This document shows, piece after piece, positions 14,829 through 26,951 of a stretch of 38,728 nucleotides of DNA. How positions within the stretch are numbered: the first letter of the stretch is position 1; each line of letters starts with the position of its first letter. Made by a program: the position numbers and the translations under genes. The notes under the pieces were generated by a model that worked only from the letters and a program-made list of their open reading frames with translations, had not been told where the DNA came from and did no database searches. Origin of the DNA: Methylococcaceae bacterium. Lineage in GTDB: Bacteria > Pseudomonadota > Gammaproteobacteria > Methylococcales > Methylomonadaceae. Location of the stretch: contig CANGLL010000004.1 in the NCBI GenBank assembly GCA_947454605.1, positions 1 to 38,728 of the forward strand, written 5' to 3'.

Positions 14829-17480
14829 TTATTCAGACTCATCGTCATTATCAGTTTCGGTATCAATTGCCGCTTCTTCATCATCAGATTCTGCAACATT
14901 TAAATCAGCCACCTCCACTGGATTCAGCTCATCATCATCTTCGTCATCAACGCCTGATAAGCCATCAATACGATCCACACCGATTACTTTTTCTTTTTTA
15001 TCTAAACGAATAATCGTTACACCTTGGGTATTTCTGCCTACAACAGAAATACCGTCAACGCGAGTACGTACTAAAGTACCGCCGTCGGTGATTAACATAA
15101 TCTCATCGGTATCATTAACCAATACAGCGCCAACCACAGCACCATTTCGCGCAGATGTTTGAATAGCTATTAAGCCCTGTCCACCCCGTTTATGACAAGT
15201 AAACTCCTCTAACTTCGTCCGTTTACCATAACCGTTTTCAGTGATGTTAAGCACAGTACCTTCAGTCGCAATGATCAATGAAATAATTCTTTGACCTTCT
15301 TGTAAGCGCATACCTCTAACGCCAGCCGCTGTTCTACCCATTGAGCGAACATCTTCTTCATTAAAGCAAACCGCTTTACCTGTACTACCAAACAATAAGA
15401 CGTTTTGCTTACCATCAGTAACAGCAACACCGACTAAGGTATCGCCTTCTTTTAGATCAATTGCAATTTTGCCACTGGCCCGTTGACGCTCAAACTCATT
15501 CAGAGGCGTCTTTTTAACTGTCCCCGCAGAAGTCGCCATAAAAATGAATTTATTTTCTGTAAACTCACGGATCGGTAATAACGCATTAATTTTCTCACAG
15601 GCTTCTAAAGGCAATAAATTAACAAAAGGTTTTCCTCGCGCCGCACGACTTGCCACAGGTAATTGATATACTTTTAACCAATATACTTTTCCTAAAGAAG
15701 AAAAGCACAAAATAGTGTCGTGTGTATTAGCAACAATTAATTTATCAACATAATCAAGCTCTTTAGTAGCCGTTGCTGACTTACCTCGACCACCCCTTCG
15801 CTGGGCTTTATAATCACTGAGAGGTTGTGACTTCACATAACCTTCATGAGACATAGTCACTACCATATCTTCTTCTGTGATTAAATCTTGTTCTGATAGA
15901 TCTAACTGATTTTGAATGATTTCGGTACGTCGCGGATCAGAATATTCCTCTTTAATCGCCACTAGTTCTTCTCTGATGATTTCCATCAAACGAACATCAC
16001 TAGCCAAAATATATAAATACTCGTCAATTTGCTCTAATAATTGTTTATATTCATTAACTATCTTGTCTTGCTCTAAACCTGTTAAGCGATGTAAACGTAA
16101 ATCAAGGATAGCTTGAGCTTGAGTCTCTGATAACCGATAAAAACCATTACGAATACCAAACTCTTCTGCTAAGTCTTCCGGTCTAGAACGCGTTGCATCT
16201 GCTCTTTCTAATAACGACGACACCAACCCCGCATTCCAAGTTCTAGCTAATAAACCTTCTTTCGCTTGCTCTCTATTACTTGATGTTTTGATCAATTCAA
16301 TCATCACATCAATATTAGCTAACGCAACCGCTAACCCTTCTAAAACGTGAGCTCTTTCTCTAGCACGACGCAGATTGTAAATTGTTCTACGAGTAACAAT
16401 TTCACGTCTGTGATTAATAAATGCACTTAAAATTTCAAGCAAGTTCATGCAATGTGGCCGACCATCTAATAAGGCCACCATATTGATGCCGAACACCGTT
16501 TGGAATTGAGTTTGTTTATAGAGATTATTTAACACCACCTCAGGAACTTCGCCACGACGTAATTCAATAACCATACGCATGCCGTCTTTATCAGACTCAT
16601 CACGCAAACCTGAAATACCTTCAAGCTTACCTTCTTTTATCAACTCGGCGATTTTCTCTAGCAAACGCGCTTTGTTGACTTGATAAGGCAACTCTGTAGT
16701 AATGATTGCTTGACGACTGGAATCACCAATCGATTCAAAATGACAACGCGCACGTAGATAAATTTTGCCACGCCCTGTTGTGTAAGCACTATAGATACCT
16801 GCAGAACCATTGATGAATCCAGCAGTAGGGAAATCTGGACCAGGAATATGTGACATTAAATCATAAATGGTCACATTAGGATTATCAATCATTGCCAAAC
16901 AGGCGCTAACCACTTCACCCATGTTGTGAGGTGGAATATTAGTAGCCATGCCCACAGCAATACCTGAAGAGCCATTAACTAATAAATTGGGTACTCTAGT
17001 CGGCAGAACCTCAGGCTGAGTTTCCGAATCATCGTAGTTAGGAATAAAGTTAACTGTTTCTTTATCCAAATCAGCTAACAATTCATGTGCAATTTTCGCC
17101 ATACGTACTTCTGTATAACGCATAGCAGCTGGGGGATCACCATCGACTGAGCCAAAGTTACCTTGGCCATCAATTAACATATAACGCATAGAGAATGGTT
17201 GCGCCATACGCACCATAGTGTCATAAACTGCCGTATCACCATGCGGATGATATTTACCGATAACATCCCCGACAATACGCGCTGATTTTTTATAAGGCTT
17301 GTTCCAATCATTACCCAACTCACTCATCGCATATAAAACACGTCGATGAACTGGTTTTAGACCATCTCTAACGTCTGGCAGGGCTCGACCTACGATAACG
17401 CTCATTGCGTAATCGAGATAGGATTGCTTCATCTCGTCTTCGAGATTAACAGGAATTATTTCTTTTGCGAAGTTTGACAT
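14829..17480 (-). CDS. gyrA: DNA gyrase subunit A
   Basis: The 883-residue subunit breaks and rejoins DNA in the A2B2 gyrase that introduces negative supercoils. The catalytic tyrosine is Tyr122 (AAMRYTEVR). The breakage-reunion region has Thr83 and Asp87 in GDTAVYD; Thr83 is natural in some gammaproteobacteria and is not by itself a resistance change. The GyrA box QRRGGRG is present at the start of the beta-pinwheel DNA-wrapping domain, and an acidic tail ends the protein. Its own extended -10 promoter lies 120 bases upstream, and serC, pheA and the following genes are probably co-transcribed. Confidence 0.98.
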   Translation of the reverse strand: MSNFAKEIIPVNLEDEMKQSYLDYAMSVIVGRALPDVRDGLKPVHRRVLYAMSELGNDWNKPYKKSARIVGDVIGKYHPHGDTAVYDTMVRMAQPFSMRYMLIDGQGNFGSVDGDPPAAMRYTEVRMAKIAHELLADLDKETVNFIPNYDDSETQPEVLPTRVPNLLVNGSSGIAVGMATNIPPHNMGEVVSACLAMIDNPNVTIYDLMSHIPGPDFPTAGFINGSAGIYSAYTTGRGKIYLRARCHFESIGDSSRQAIITTELPYQVNKARLLEKIAELIKEGKLEGISGLRDESDKDGMRMVIELRRGEVPEVVLNNLYKQTQFQTVFGINMVALLDGRPHCMNLLEILSAFINHRREIVTRRTIYNLRRARERAHVLEGLAVALANIDVMIELIKTSSNREQAKEGLLARTWNAGLVSSLLERADATRSRPEDLAEEFGIRNGFYRLSETQAQAILDLRLHRLTGLEQDKIVNEYKQLLEQIDEYLYILASDVRLMEIIREELVAIKEEYSDPRRTEIIQNQLDLSEQDLITEEDMVVTMSHEGYVKSQPLSDYKAQRRGGRGKSATATKELDYVDKLIVANTHDTILCFSSLGKVYWLKVYQLPVASRAARGKPFVNLLPLEACEKINALLPIREFTENKFIFMATSAGTVKKTPLNEFERQRASGKIAIDLKEGDTLVGVAVTDGKQNVLLFGSTGKAVCFNEEDVRSMGRTAAGVRGMRLQEGQRIISLIIATEGTVLNITENGYGKRTKLEEFTCHKRGGQGLIAIQTSARNGAVVGAVLVNDTDEIMLITDGGTLVRTRVDGISVVGRNTQGVTIIRLDKKEKVIGVDRIDGLSGVDDEDDDELNPVEVADLNVAESDDEEAAIDTETDNDDESE

Positions 17481-17601
17481 TGATCCCTATATAAACTGTT
17501 TACCAACAAAAATACATCGGCGTAATGATTTAACTAAATATAAGTTCACAATGGAGGTATCCTTTCAACAATTGCGACTCTATAACTTTAAAAACCCTGC
17601 A

Positions 17602-17631
17602 ATTATAGCAAATTATAGATGACGAGTCGAA
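17602..17631 (-). promoter_or_regulatory. Promoter of gyrA, extended -10 type
   Basis: On the minus strand TGCTATAAT (17610-17602) is a perfect -10 with the TGN extension. TTCGAC (17631-17626) lies 18 bases upstream as a weak -35. A second ATTATA occurs 10 bases upstream. The leader would be about 115 bases. Confidence 0.65.
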
Positions 17632-17643
17632 AGTCTTGATAGT

Positions 17644-18369
17644 TTATGACGGGGTGAATATCTCACTTAAAAAACTAACCATTAATTTCCAAGAACGCTG
17701 GTCCGCATCAATTTGATAAAGAGTACCAAAGCTAGAATCATTAGCCATTGGATTAGTAAAAGCATGCATCGTGTTTCCGAATGTATGAAACTGCCAATCA
17801 GCACCGGCCTGCGTCATTTCTTCTTGAAAAGCATTAACTTGTGAAACGGGCACCATCGGATCATCATGCCCATGTAAAGCGAGGATTTTAGCTTTTATTT
17901 CAGGTGGGTTATCACATTGAGGCGCACCTAACAATCCATGGAAACTAATAACACCTTTCATATCAATGCCGGTTCTTGCAAAGTCTAGTGCGCATAAGCC
18001 ACCAAAACAAAAACCCATAACAGCTATTTGTTTATCATTTACCCAAGGCATTAGTTTAACTACATTATAAGCAGCTTTCATTCTTTGACTAATCAACTGA
18101 CGGTTTTCCATAAAAGGTTGCATTAGCTTTGAGTTTTGATCTGCACTCGCACCTAAAACACCTTTGCCATACATATCAACAGCAAACCCCAAATAACCTA
18201 GCTCAGCTAATTTCTTAGCCTTTTCTCCTACAAACTCGTCTCTACCCGCCCAAGCATGATTGATTAATACCGCTGGCCTTTGTCCTTGTATAGCATCATC
18301 AAAGGCAAAAAATCCTTCTAATAAAACATCACCCTCTAAATAACTGACTGTATTAGAAATTATCGCCAC
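17644..18369 (-). CDS. Dienelactone hydrolase family protein
   Basis: This 241-residue cytosolic alpha/beta-hydrolase has the dienelactone hydrolase triad: nucleophile Cys121 in GFCFGG (119-124), an acidic residue in LHGHDDPMVP (Asp169 or Asp170) and His202 in NTMHAFTNP. Classical members open dienelactones in chlorocatechol breakdown, but stand-alone chromosomal copies like this one usually have no known substrate and no catabolic neighbours, as here. It follows the phosphatase gene after only 9 bases, so both are likely in the purA transcript. No signal peptide is present. Confidence 0.9.
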   Translation of the reverse strand: MAIISNTVSYLEGDVLLEGFFAFDDAIQGQRPAVLINHAWAGRDEFVGEKAKKLAELGYLGFAVDMYGKGVLGASADQNSKLMQPFMENRQLISQRMKAAYNVVKLMPWVNDKQIAVMGFCFGGLCALDFARTGIDMKGVISFHGLLGAPQCDNPPEIKAKILALHGHDDPMVPVSQVNAFQEEMTQAGADWQFHTFGNTMHAFTNPMANDSSFGTLYQIDADQRSWKLMVSFLSEIFTPS

Positions 18370-18378
18370 AATGAAACC

Positions 18379-18867
18379 TTATAATTTAACTACCCGATCA
18401 ATAACTAATGCTTCTAAGAATCCTTCCGAAGCAACCTCTATCAAATCTAAAACCTTTTCAAACCCAAACCTACCTCCATAATAAGGATCGGGCACCTCCC
18501 TAACCGACAAATGCGGTGCGTAATCCAAAAAGTATTTAATTTTGTATAGATGCGTTTCAGGACAGGCATTGATCAAAGTTTGATAGTTATCATCATCCAT
18601 GGCTAATAAATAATCAAAATCTTCAAAATCCCCCATAATCACTTTTCTAGCGCGTAAATGGGCTAAATGAACATCTCTTTCTAGCGCGGCTTTTTGTGAT
18701 CGAAGATCCGGCTGCTCACCCACATGATAAGCATGGGTGCCCGCCGAATCGATTATAAAGCGCTCTTCTAACTTGCGATCTTTGAGCAATTTTGCAAAAA
18801 CACCTTCTGCAGTCGGTGACCGACAAATATTACCCATGCAAACAAAGAGCACTTTTATTTTTGACAT
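18379..18867 (-). CDS. Low-molecular-weight protein-tyrosine phosphatase
   Basis: The 162-residue enzyme carries the P-loop CMGNICRS (Cys10 nucleophile, Arg16) near the N-terminus and the DPYYG loop with the general-acid Asp near the C-terminus, both diagnostic of LMW-PTP. I start it at ATG 18867 (MSKIKVLFVC), which puts the P-loop at the normal distance; an in-frame TTG 15 bases upstream lacks support. Members dephosphorylate tyrosine kinases of capsule systems or act on other phosphotyrosines. No Wzc-like kinase is nearby, so the partner is unknown. It lies 30 bases after purA. Confidence 0.93.
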   Translation of the reverse strand: MSKIKVLFVCMGNICRSPTAEGVFAKLLKDRKLEERFIIDSAGTHAYHVGEQPDLRSQKAALERDVHLAHLRARKVIMGDFEDFDYLLAMDDDNYQTLINACPETHLYKIKYFLDYAPHLSVREVPDPYYGGRFGFEKVLDLIEVASEGFLEALVIDRVVKL

Positions 18868-18897
18868 AAGCCTAATCTTCAATCAATAAATTCGGCC

Positions 18898-21394
<2,497 letters not shown>

Positions 21395-21412
21395 TTGTAT
21401 ATCCACTCAAAC

Positions 21413-21440
21413 AAAACGCCCCGCCTAGGCGGAGCGTTTT
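21413..21440 (-). terminator. Terminator or attenuator between hflC and hisZ
   Basis: On the minus strand AAAACGCTCCGC (from 21440) pairs with GCGGGGCGTTTT (to 21413) around CTAG; the one odd position is a U-G pair in RNA of this strand but a C-A mismatch on the other, so it is built for the minus strand. The stem ends in TTTT and a T-rich tract. It terminates the hflX-hflK-hflC unit, yet only 18 bases separate it from hisZ, so hisZ-purA may depend on read-through. Confidence 0.85.
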
Positions 21441-21516
21441 GATATTTCATTAAAAAATAGAACTGACTATAAATACTATTTAAATCACTAACACTCTCTT
21501 AATTTACCAAAGAATC

Positions 21517-22374
21517 TTACTTCTGTGACTTAAAATATTTAAAGAAATCAGAGTTTGGATCTAATACCATCATACTTGAACTAGAAAAACTCTTTTTATA
21601 CGCATTCAAACTACGGTAAAAGGTAAAGAATTCAGTATCTGCACCAAAAGCATTTGCGTAAATTTCAGCTGAAGCCGCATCACCTTCCCCTCGTAACTTT
21701 TCAGCGTCACGGAAAGAATTGGCTAAAGTCACTACACGTTGTCTATCGGCATCCGCTCTAATTCTTTCTGCTGCTTCCGCACCTTGAGAACGAAACTCTC
21801 TCGCCACTCTTTCTCTTTCAGCTTCCATTCTACGAAATACTGAACTACTCACTTCGGGAGGTAAATCAATACGCATGACTTGCACATCAACAATTTCCAT
21901 ACCCAATTCAGCTGCAACCGCTTTTGAGTTATTAGTGAGTATTTCACGAATGGCACTTCGATCAGTCGATATGAGTTGTTTAATATTACGTTTACTAAAC
22001 TCACTACGGAAAGCGTCTTTAATAATCTGATCTAACCGCAAATTGGCTTGGTCAATATCACCGGCTACAGTAGTATAAAAAGCACTTACATTTCCAATGC
22101 GCCATTTTACAAAAGAATCAACAATAACATTCTTTTTTTCCGCCGTTAAAAAGCGCTCTGGCTTAGCATCCATTGTTTGAATACGACCGTCAAATTTTTT
22201 GACATTATTGATAAATGGGATTTTAAAGTGCAATCCAGGTTCATAGTCATTCTTAACAATCTCGCCTAAACGGAATTTAATGACTTTTTCAGTTTGACTC
22301 ACTGAAAAAACACTCATAAAACTGACTAATACGATACCCGCAAGCCCTACTAAAATTTTGTTTTGGTTCATCAT
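21517..22374 (-). CDS. hflC: HflC, SPFH-domain partner of FtsH protease
   Basis: The 285-residue membrane protein has one N-terminal membrane segment (about residues 7-24), a periplasmic SPFH/prohibitin domain (KVIKFRLGEIVKNDYEPGLHFKIPF) and a long Glu/Arg/Ala coiled coil (about 185-235). With HflK it forms the large cage that surrounds FtsH in the inner membrane and limits access to substrates. The start overlaps the hflK stop as TAATG; the second Met (ATGATG) is an equally good start. Near the C-terminus, FGADTEFFTFYRSLNAYK is conserved in the family. Confidence 0.95.
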   Translation of the reverse strand: MMNQNKILVGLAGIVLVSFMSVFSVSQTEKVIKFRLGEIVKNDYEPGLHFKIPFINNVKKFDGRIQTMDAKPERFLTAEKKNVIVDSFVKWRIGNVSAFYTTVAGDIDQANLRLDQIIKDAFRSEFSKRNIKQLISTDRSAIREILTNNSKAVAAELGMEIVDVQVMRIDLPPEVSSSVFRRMEAERERVAREFRSQGAEAAERIRADADRQRVVTLANSFRDAEKLRGEGDAASAEIYANAFGADTEFFTFYRSLNAYKKSFSSSSMMVLDPNSDFFKYFKSQK

Positions 22375-23600
22375 TAGCGACCTCTTCCATCACGGCTACG
22401 CGTTGTATTTCGTTCAACAATGGGCTCTGGAATAACAACGGGCTGTTGCTGAACTTGAGGTTGATCAACAGTTGCTGTAGAACCGCTAGTTGTAGGTGCA
22501 GATGACGCAGCTGCGGGTGATTGCGACAATTTGTCTAATGGTAAATAAAAATTGCTGCCTGTTTTAGCATCCACTAACACTTTGTTAGATTCTGATAACA
22601 CGGCTTCCATTGACTCAATATAAAGACGCTTACGCGTCACATCGGGTGCTTTAGTATACTGCCCGAGCAATTGCGTAAATCGACTGGTTTCACCTTGAGC
22701 TTGCGCAATCACTTGCTCTTTGTAACCTTCAGCTTCTTGAATTTTACGAGCTGCTGCACCACGTGCTTTGGGCACCACATCATTAGAATAGGCTTCTGCT
22801 TCGTTAATTAAACGTTGTTCATCTTCACGCGCTTTAATAGCATCTTCAAATGAGTTTTGAACCTGTTCGGGTGGCTGAGCATCCTGAAGATTCACGCTAG
22901 TAATTTGAATGCCTGATTCGTAGCTATCCATTACATCTTGAATTTCTTTTTTAATCAGCGTCACGATCTCGCTACGACCTTGCGTTAAAACAAAGTCCAT
23001 AGCACTACTACCTACGACACCTCTTAAAGCACTTTCTGTCACTTGTTTTAATGTTAAAGCGGGATTAACGACATTGAATAAAAATTGCTTAGCATCTTTA
23101 ACTTGATACTGCACAGCTAAACGCACATCTACATAATTTTCATCTTTAGTTAACATTAATGCTTCTTTAGGGACAGATGCTACTTGATCCCCACCAGCAG
23201 TACGATACCCCACTTCAATAAAACGTTGTTGTTTCACATTAACTATGTCAACGTGTTCTATTGGCGTCGGTAAATGCCAATTTAGACCTGATTGAGTAGT
23301 ACCAATGTATTGGCCAAAGCGAGTTTCAACACCATGATTACCTTCATCTACGATATAAAAACCGCTTAAACCCCATAGAAATACAACCCCACCAGCAACA
23401 AAACCAATGCCTGTGGATGAAGTTTTAAATGAAAAATTGCTAGGCGAGCCCTGATTATTATCGCCATTACCACCGCCAAAAAATTTACCGATCTTTTCTT
23501 GTAGAGAGCGAACGACTTCATCTAAATCAGGAGGCCCTTTTTGGTCTCCTCGACCACTCCATGGGTCTTTATTATCACCACCAGGCTCATTCCACGACAT
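22374..23600 (-). CDS. hflK: HflK, SPFH-domain partner of FtsH protease
   Basis: The 408-residue protein has the HflK layout: a Gly/Asp-rich cytoplasmic N-terminus (MSWNEPGGDNKDPW, then a GGGNGDNNQG stretch), a membrane segment at about 64-84, the SPFH domain (GNHGVETRFGQY) and a coiled-coil region (ARKIQEAEGYKEQVIAQAQGE). The tail is Pro/Gln/Ser/Thr rich, low complexity. It pairs with HflC, whose gene overlaps it by one base. A plausible promoter lies in the 136-base gap behind hflX, so hflKC may be partly independent of hfq. Confidence 0.95.
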   Translation of the reverse strand: MSWNEPGGDNKDPWSGRGDQKGPPDLDEVVRSLQEKIGKFFGGGNGDNNQGSPSNFSFKTSSTGIGFVAGGVVFLWGLSGFYIVDEGNHGVETRFGQYIGTTQSGLNWHLPTPIEHVDIVNVKQQRFIEVGYRTAGGDQVASVPKEALMLTKDENYVDVRLAVQYQVKDAKQFLFNVVNPALTLKQVTESALRGVVGSSAMDFVLTQGRSEIVTLIKKEIQDVMDSYESGIQITSVNLQDAQPPEQVQNSFEDAIKAREDEQRLINEAEAYSNDVVPKARGAAARKIQEAEGYKEQVIAQAQGETSRFTQLLGQYTKAPDVTRKRLYIESMEAVLSESNKVLVDAKTGSNFYLPLDKLSQSPAAASSAPTTSGSTATVDQPQVQQQPVVIPEPIVERNTTRSRDGRGR

Positions 23601-23660
23601 ACTTATGCTCCATATTGGATTACTTAATTAATTTTATCCCTTGGGACATTAATAATGCTT

Positions 23661-23689
23661 ATTCTATCGTATATCGCTATAAAAGTGAA
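23661..23689 (-). promoter_or_regulatory. Possible promoter of hflKC
   Basis: On the minus strand TTCACT (23689-23684, four of six) and TAGAAT (23666-23661, five of six) are 17 bases apart, in the gap between hflX and hflK. The leader would be about 55 bases. Confidence 0.5.
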
Positions 23690-23736
23690 AACCAAGCCTT
23701 TAACCTAATTATCACCTCTAGTTGCATTAACGACAG

Positions 23737-25005
23737 TTATGCAATTATTTCTTCATTTTTTACATCTTTCAACAATCCCAAATACCTAACATCGATTTCT
23801 ATAATTAAATCATTGGCACCAGATTCATCAATATGCTCTTCAATTATATTTGCGCAAGTAAATAGTTTTGCTCTAATCTGAGTTTGATCCGGTCTTAAAT
23901 AACAACGCCTCTTAACTTTGGTATTGGCAAAAATCTCCGCCAATACCTCATTTAATAAATCAATACCCGCACCTGACTCCGCTGAAACCCATACACGAAT
24001 AGGATTACCTAACTCATCTCTATCAACATGTGGCTGTATATTTTCTAATAAGTCTATCTTATTAAAAACTTCCAGCTGCCTGACTTTATCGGCCTGAATA
24101 TCTTTTAAAACATTATTAACTTGAAGCATAATTTCATCGCGCTCTTCGCTAAAAGAGTCAACGACATGCAACAATAGATCTGCTTCACTGGCTTCTTGCA
24201 ATGTAGATTTAAAAGCCGCCACTAGTTCGTGTGGTAAATGTCTAATGAAACCAACGGTATCGGCTAAAACTATCTCTGTACTATTGGGTAACTGACAACT
24301 GCGTAATGTGGGATCTAAAGTTGCAAACAACTGATCCGCCGCATAGATGTTTGCCCCTGTTAAGGCATTAAATAGAGTGGACTTACCCGCATTGGTATAT
24401 CCCACCAATGATACAGAAGGAATCTCAGCTTTTTTACGTTTACTACGTCCTTGGTGTCGTTGCTTATCAACCTTATCTAAGCGTTGTTGAATCTGCTTGA
24501 TACGCAAACCCAGTAAACGTCTATCTGTTTCTAACTGAGTCTCACCAGGGCCACGTAACCCTATACCGCCTTTTTGACGCTCCAAATGCGTCCATCCACG
24601 CACTAAACGAGTCGATAAATGCTTTAATTGCGCCAACTCGACTTGCAACTTACCTTCAAAAGATTGAGCACGCTGAGCAAATATATCAAGGATTAATCCA
24701 TTTCTATCAACCACTCGAACACCCAGAAATCCTTCAAGATTTCTCTCCTGACTTGGGGCTAAGGGATGATTAAATAAGACGACATCGGCACTGTATTCTT
24801 CTACAGCCGCTTTAAGCTCATCAAGCTTACCCGTGCCAACAAAATATTTTGAATCTGGACGTTTCCGCGTCCCAGTGACAACATAAACAGGATCTGTTCC
24901 GGCAGATTTAGCGAGTTCTTTCAGCTCTAATAGATCTTCCTGTCCGGAACGCATAGTTAGATGAACAAGAACAGCTCGCTCACCAGAATCTGGACGATCA
25001 AACAA
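23737..25005 (-). CDS. hflX: Ribosome-associated GTPase HflX
   Basis: The 422-residue GTPase splits stalled or stressed 70S ribosomes. The N-terminal HflX domain (residues 1 to about 195, with LAPSQERNLE and the Gly-rich GPGETQLETDRR block) is followed by the G domain: G1 GYTNAGKST (202-210), G3 DTVG in ADTVGFIRHLPHELVAAF, and G4 NKID. The length is close to E. coli HflX (426). It lies 54 bases after hfq in the standard hfq-hflX-hflK-hflC order. Confidence 0.97.
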   Translation of the reverse strand: MFDRPDSGERAVLVHLTMRSGQEDLLELKELAKSAGTDPVYVVTGTRKRPDSKYFVGTGKLDELKAAVEEYSADVVLFNHPLAPSQERNLEGFLGVRVVDRNGLILDIFAQRAQSFEGKLQVELAQLKHLSTRLVRGWTHLERQKGGIGLRGPGETQLETDRRLLGLRIKQIQQRLDKVDKQRHQGRSKRKKAEIPSVSLVGYTNAGKSTLFNALTGANIYAADQLFATLDPTLRSCQLPNSTEIVLADTVGFIRHLPHELVAAFKSTLQEASEADLLLHVVDSFSEERDEIMLQVNNVLKDIQADKVRQLEVFNKIDLLENIQPHVDRDELGNPIRVWVSAESGAGIDLLNEVLAEIFANTKVKRRCYLRPDQTQIRAKLFTCANIIEEHIDESGANDLIIEIDVRYLGLLKDVKNEEIIA

Positions 25006-25059
25006 TAAAATACTCCAAGGGTAAATCTAAAGGATTAGGGACAACATTAAATGAAGTGC

Positions 25060-25299
25060 CTATTCCTCGACAACCTCATCCTCACGCGTCATTTTAACTG
25101 CTTTACTCGGTACAATAGTAGATATAGCATGTTTATAAACCATCTGACTGATGGTGTTTTTAAGCATAATTACATATTGATCAAACGAATCTACTTTTCC
25201 TTGTAGTTTAATGCCATTAACTAGAAAAATTGATACAGGAGTATGGTCTTTTCTAAGTGAATTTAAAAAATTATCCTGTAAATTTTGGCCTTTTGACAT
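25060..25299 (-). CDS. hfq: RNA chaperone Hfq
   Basis: The 79-residue protein forms the hexameric Sm-like ring that pairs small RNAs with mRNAs. The family start [17 protein letters not shown] is at 25299, preceded 7 bases away by AAGGAG; a longer in-frame version from 25359 is rejected. The Sm1 segment [21 protein letters not shown] and the Sm2 [10 protein letters not shown] are intact, including the Tyr/Lys/His residues of the U-rich RNA pocket. The C-terminal tail is short and acidic (TREDEVVEE). hflX follows. Confidence 0.97.
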   Translation of the reverse strand: MSKGQNLQDNFLNSLRKDHTPVSIFLVNGIKLQGKVDSFDQYVIMLKNTISQMVYKHAISTIVPSKAVKMTREDEVVEE

Positions 25300-25417
25300 C
25301 CGCTTTCTCCTTATTATTTTAATTAATTGGAACTTATGATACCCGCAATGACAAGTCAAAAACTATTAAACTTTCATTACTATAATTTTATTTTATCAGA
25401 CACTAGTTGTTTTATAC

Positions 25418-25861
25418 TTATTTTATTCCTGTCATACGCAATTTAACAAGCAAGTACCTATAATCTTGGTCTGAAAGCATATCACACACCACTAAAAAAA
25501 CTCTTTTTCGCCATCGATTTAAAATTAAAACGTTCGATTTAATCTTATAATGTAAAAACAATGCCTGAGTGGTTATAACGGTTGATTTTAATACGTCAAT
25601 AGGCATAAAACCATTTCCTGTCGAAATCTCCCAACCCATGGCCTCAGTATACTTGATAGCCGTCATGGATTTTTGGTGGCGATACAGAAAAAATCCTGCA
25701 TGGAGAATGACACTTGTAGCGAGTACTAGTTTAATCAACAAAGCTAAGTCATTTGCAATAACAGCTACAAATACTAAAGCATGTAAACATAAGAAATACT
25801 GTTTTAATAACTTTGATCTTTTAAATGTCAGCAACAAATTGCCGCTTTCACTTCTGTTCAT
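25418..25861 (-). CDS. ygfX: YgfX-like membrane protein
   Basis: The 147-residue protein fits YgfX (also called CptA): two membrane segments within about residues 24-62 and a C-terminal basic, aromatic region, WRKRVFLVVCDMLSDQDYRYLLVKLR, which lines up with the E. coli segment ending in WLAADSMDEAEWRDLRRIL. YgfX has been described as an inner-membrane protein that inhibits division and as a partner of the flavinylation factor SdhE. It is divergent from ygfZ, as in enterics, but the sdhE gene that normally precedes ygfX is absent here (only 79 bases to ygfZ). Sequence similarity is low in this family, so the call rests partly on context. Confidence 0.75.
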   Translation of the reverse strand: MNRSESGNLLLTFKRSKLLKQYFLCLHALVFVAVIANDLALLIKLVLATSVILHAGFFLYRHQKSMTAIKYTEAMGWEISTGNGFMPIDVLKSTVITTQALFLHYKIKSNVLILNRWRKRVFLVVCDMLSDQDYRYLLVKLRMTGIK

Positions 25862-25897
25862 TTCTTTAATAACATGCGTGTACCCTGCTACTACAGT

Positions 25898-25908
25898 TGC
25901 TATATAAT
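25898..25908 (+). promoter_or_regulatory. Possible extended -10 of ygfZ
   Basis: TGCTATATAAT (25898-25908) offers a TGN-extended TATATA, or a perfect TATAAT two bases on, 32 bases before the ygfZ start. No good -35 is visible, as is usual for extended -10 promoters. Confidence 0.45.
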
Positions 25909-25940
25909 TTGGCTCTCTTTAATCCCATCTTTAATGAGCT

Positions 25941-26951
25941 ATGAATCCCGATTGGAAAAACTTTCTGCTTAGCGCGAAGGCAACTTTTAAAAGTGAGACA
26001 ACCATTACTTTTACAGACACTACAATACAGCCTGATAAAGCGCTTTGCCCTGTCACTTACTTAGGTATTATAAAAATTAGTGGTAACGACGCCGCTAAAT
26101 TATTACAAGGCCAAATAACCTGCAACATTAACGATATAAGTCACGCGAAAAGTAGTATAGGCGCCCTATGTAATCCCAAAGGCAGGGTACTCAGTACTTT
26201 TTTACTGGTTAAATCAGCTGATGATTTTCTAATGATACTACCTAAGGATTTAATAGACAGCATCCAGAAAAGACTACAAATGTATATCTTAAGATCGGCT
26301 GTTACCATAGAGAACTGTTCAGAACAGCTTAGCTTATTCGGTTTAAATGTAGCAAACAACCCTTATGATATAGAGCGTTTTAGCACGACTCAGACCGATT
26401 ACATTAGCGTCAATCTATGCCCTTCTCAACAACAGCAACTCATTATTGCTAAACCCGAGTCAGCTATTAAGCTATGGACGCATTACAACACAGAAACAGG
26501 TTTTAAACCGACTAATTCTAACTACTGGCGATATTTAGACCTATTAGCAGGAATACCCTGGATAACCAGCGAAACTACTGAAGAATTTATCCCTCAAATG
26601 CTTAATCTGGATGAACTTGGCGGCATTAGCTATACAAAAGGCTGTTACACCGGCCAAGAAATCGTAGCGCGCACCCATTATCTAGGTAAAGCTAAAAGAG
26701 CCCTCTTTTTAGCCGAATGTCAGTCAACTGACACGCCACCGCCTAATTCAAGTATTTACTCTCTTGATACCGATACAGACCAAGCCATTGCTAAAGTCTT
26801 ATTTGCCATGCCTACATCAGCACAAACAAATAATGAGCCTATCAAACAAACAATGCTCATCGTATTGCAAGTGGCAGAAAATGCTAATTACAATCTTATA
26901 ATAAAATCAGAACCACTTATCCCAGTTACTTTATTGGCAGAATCGCTATGA
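25941..26951 (+). CDS. ygfZ: Folate-binding iron-sulfur cluster protein YgfZ
   Basis: The 336-residue protein is a GcvT-like tetrahydrofolate-binding protein that helps make or repair certain [4Fe-4S] enzymes such as MiaB. The defining motif KGCYTGQE is at 233-240, with the essential Cys235. The N-terminal LLQGQITCNI and LCNPKGRVLSTF blocks are the usual family features. The Shine-Dalgarno is poor, but this ATG gives the normal N-terminus. Its last four bases (ATGA) overlap the haem A synthase start, coupling an Fe-S maintenance gene to a haem gene. Confidence 0.95.
   Translation: MNPDWKNFLLSAKATFKSETTITFTDTTIQPDKALCPVTYLGIIKISGNDAAKLLQGQITCNINDISHAKSSIGALCNPKGRVLSTFLLVKSADDFLMILPKDLIDSIQKRLQMYILRSAVTIENCSEQLSLFGLNVANNPYDIERFSTTQTDYISVNLCPSQQQQLIIAKPESAIKLWTHYNTETGFKPTNSNYWRYLDLLAGIPWITSETTEEFIPQMLNLDELGGISYTKGCYTGQEIVARTHYLGKAKRALFLAECQSTDTPPPNSSIYSLDTDTDQAIAKVLFAMPTSAQTNNEPIKQTMLIVLQVAENANYNLIIKSEPLIPVTLLAESL

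Noticed and set aside
17221-17245. Thr at GyrA position 83 as a fluoroquinolone-resistance change
   Set aside because: Thr83 is the natural residue in some gammaproteobacteria such as Pseudomonas aeruginosa, and Asp87 is unchanged, so resistance cannot be claimed.
25300-25359. Upstream extension of hfq
   Set aside because: The MSKGQNLQ start with AAGGAG is unmistakable; the extra 20 residues are not part of Hfq.
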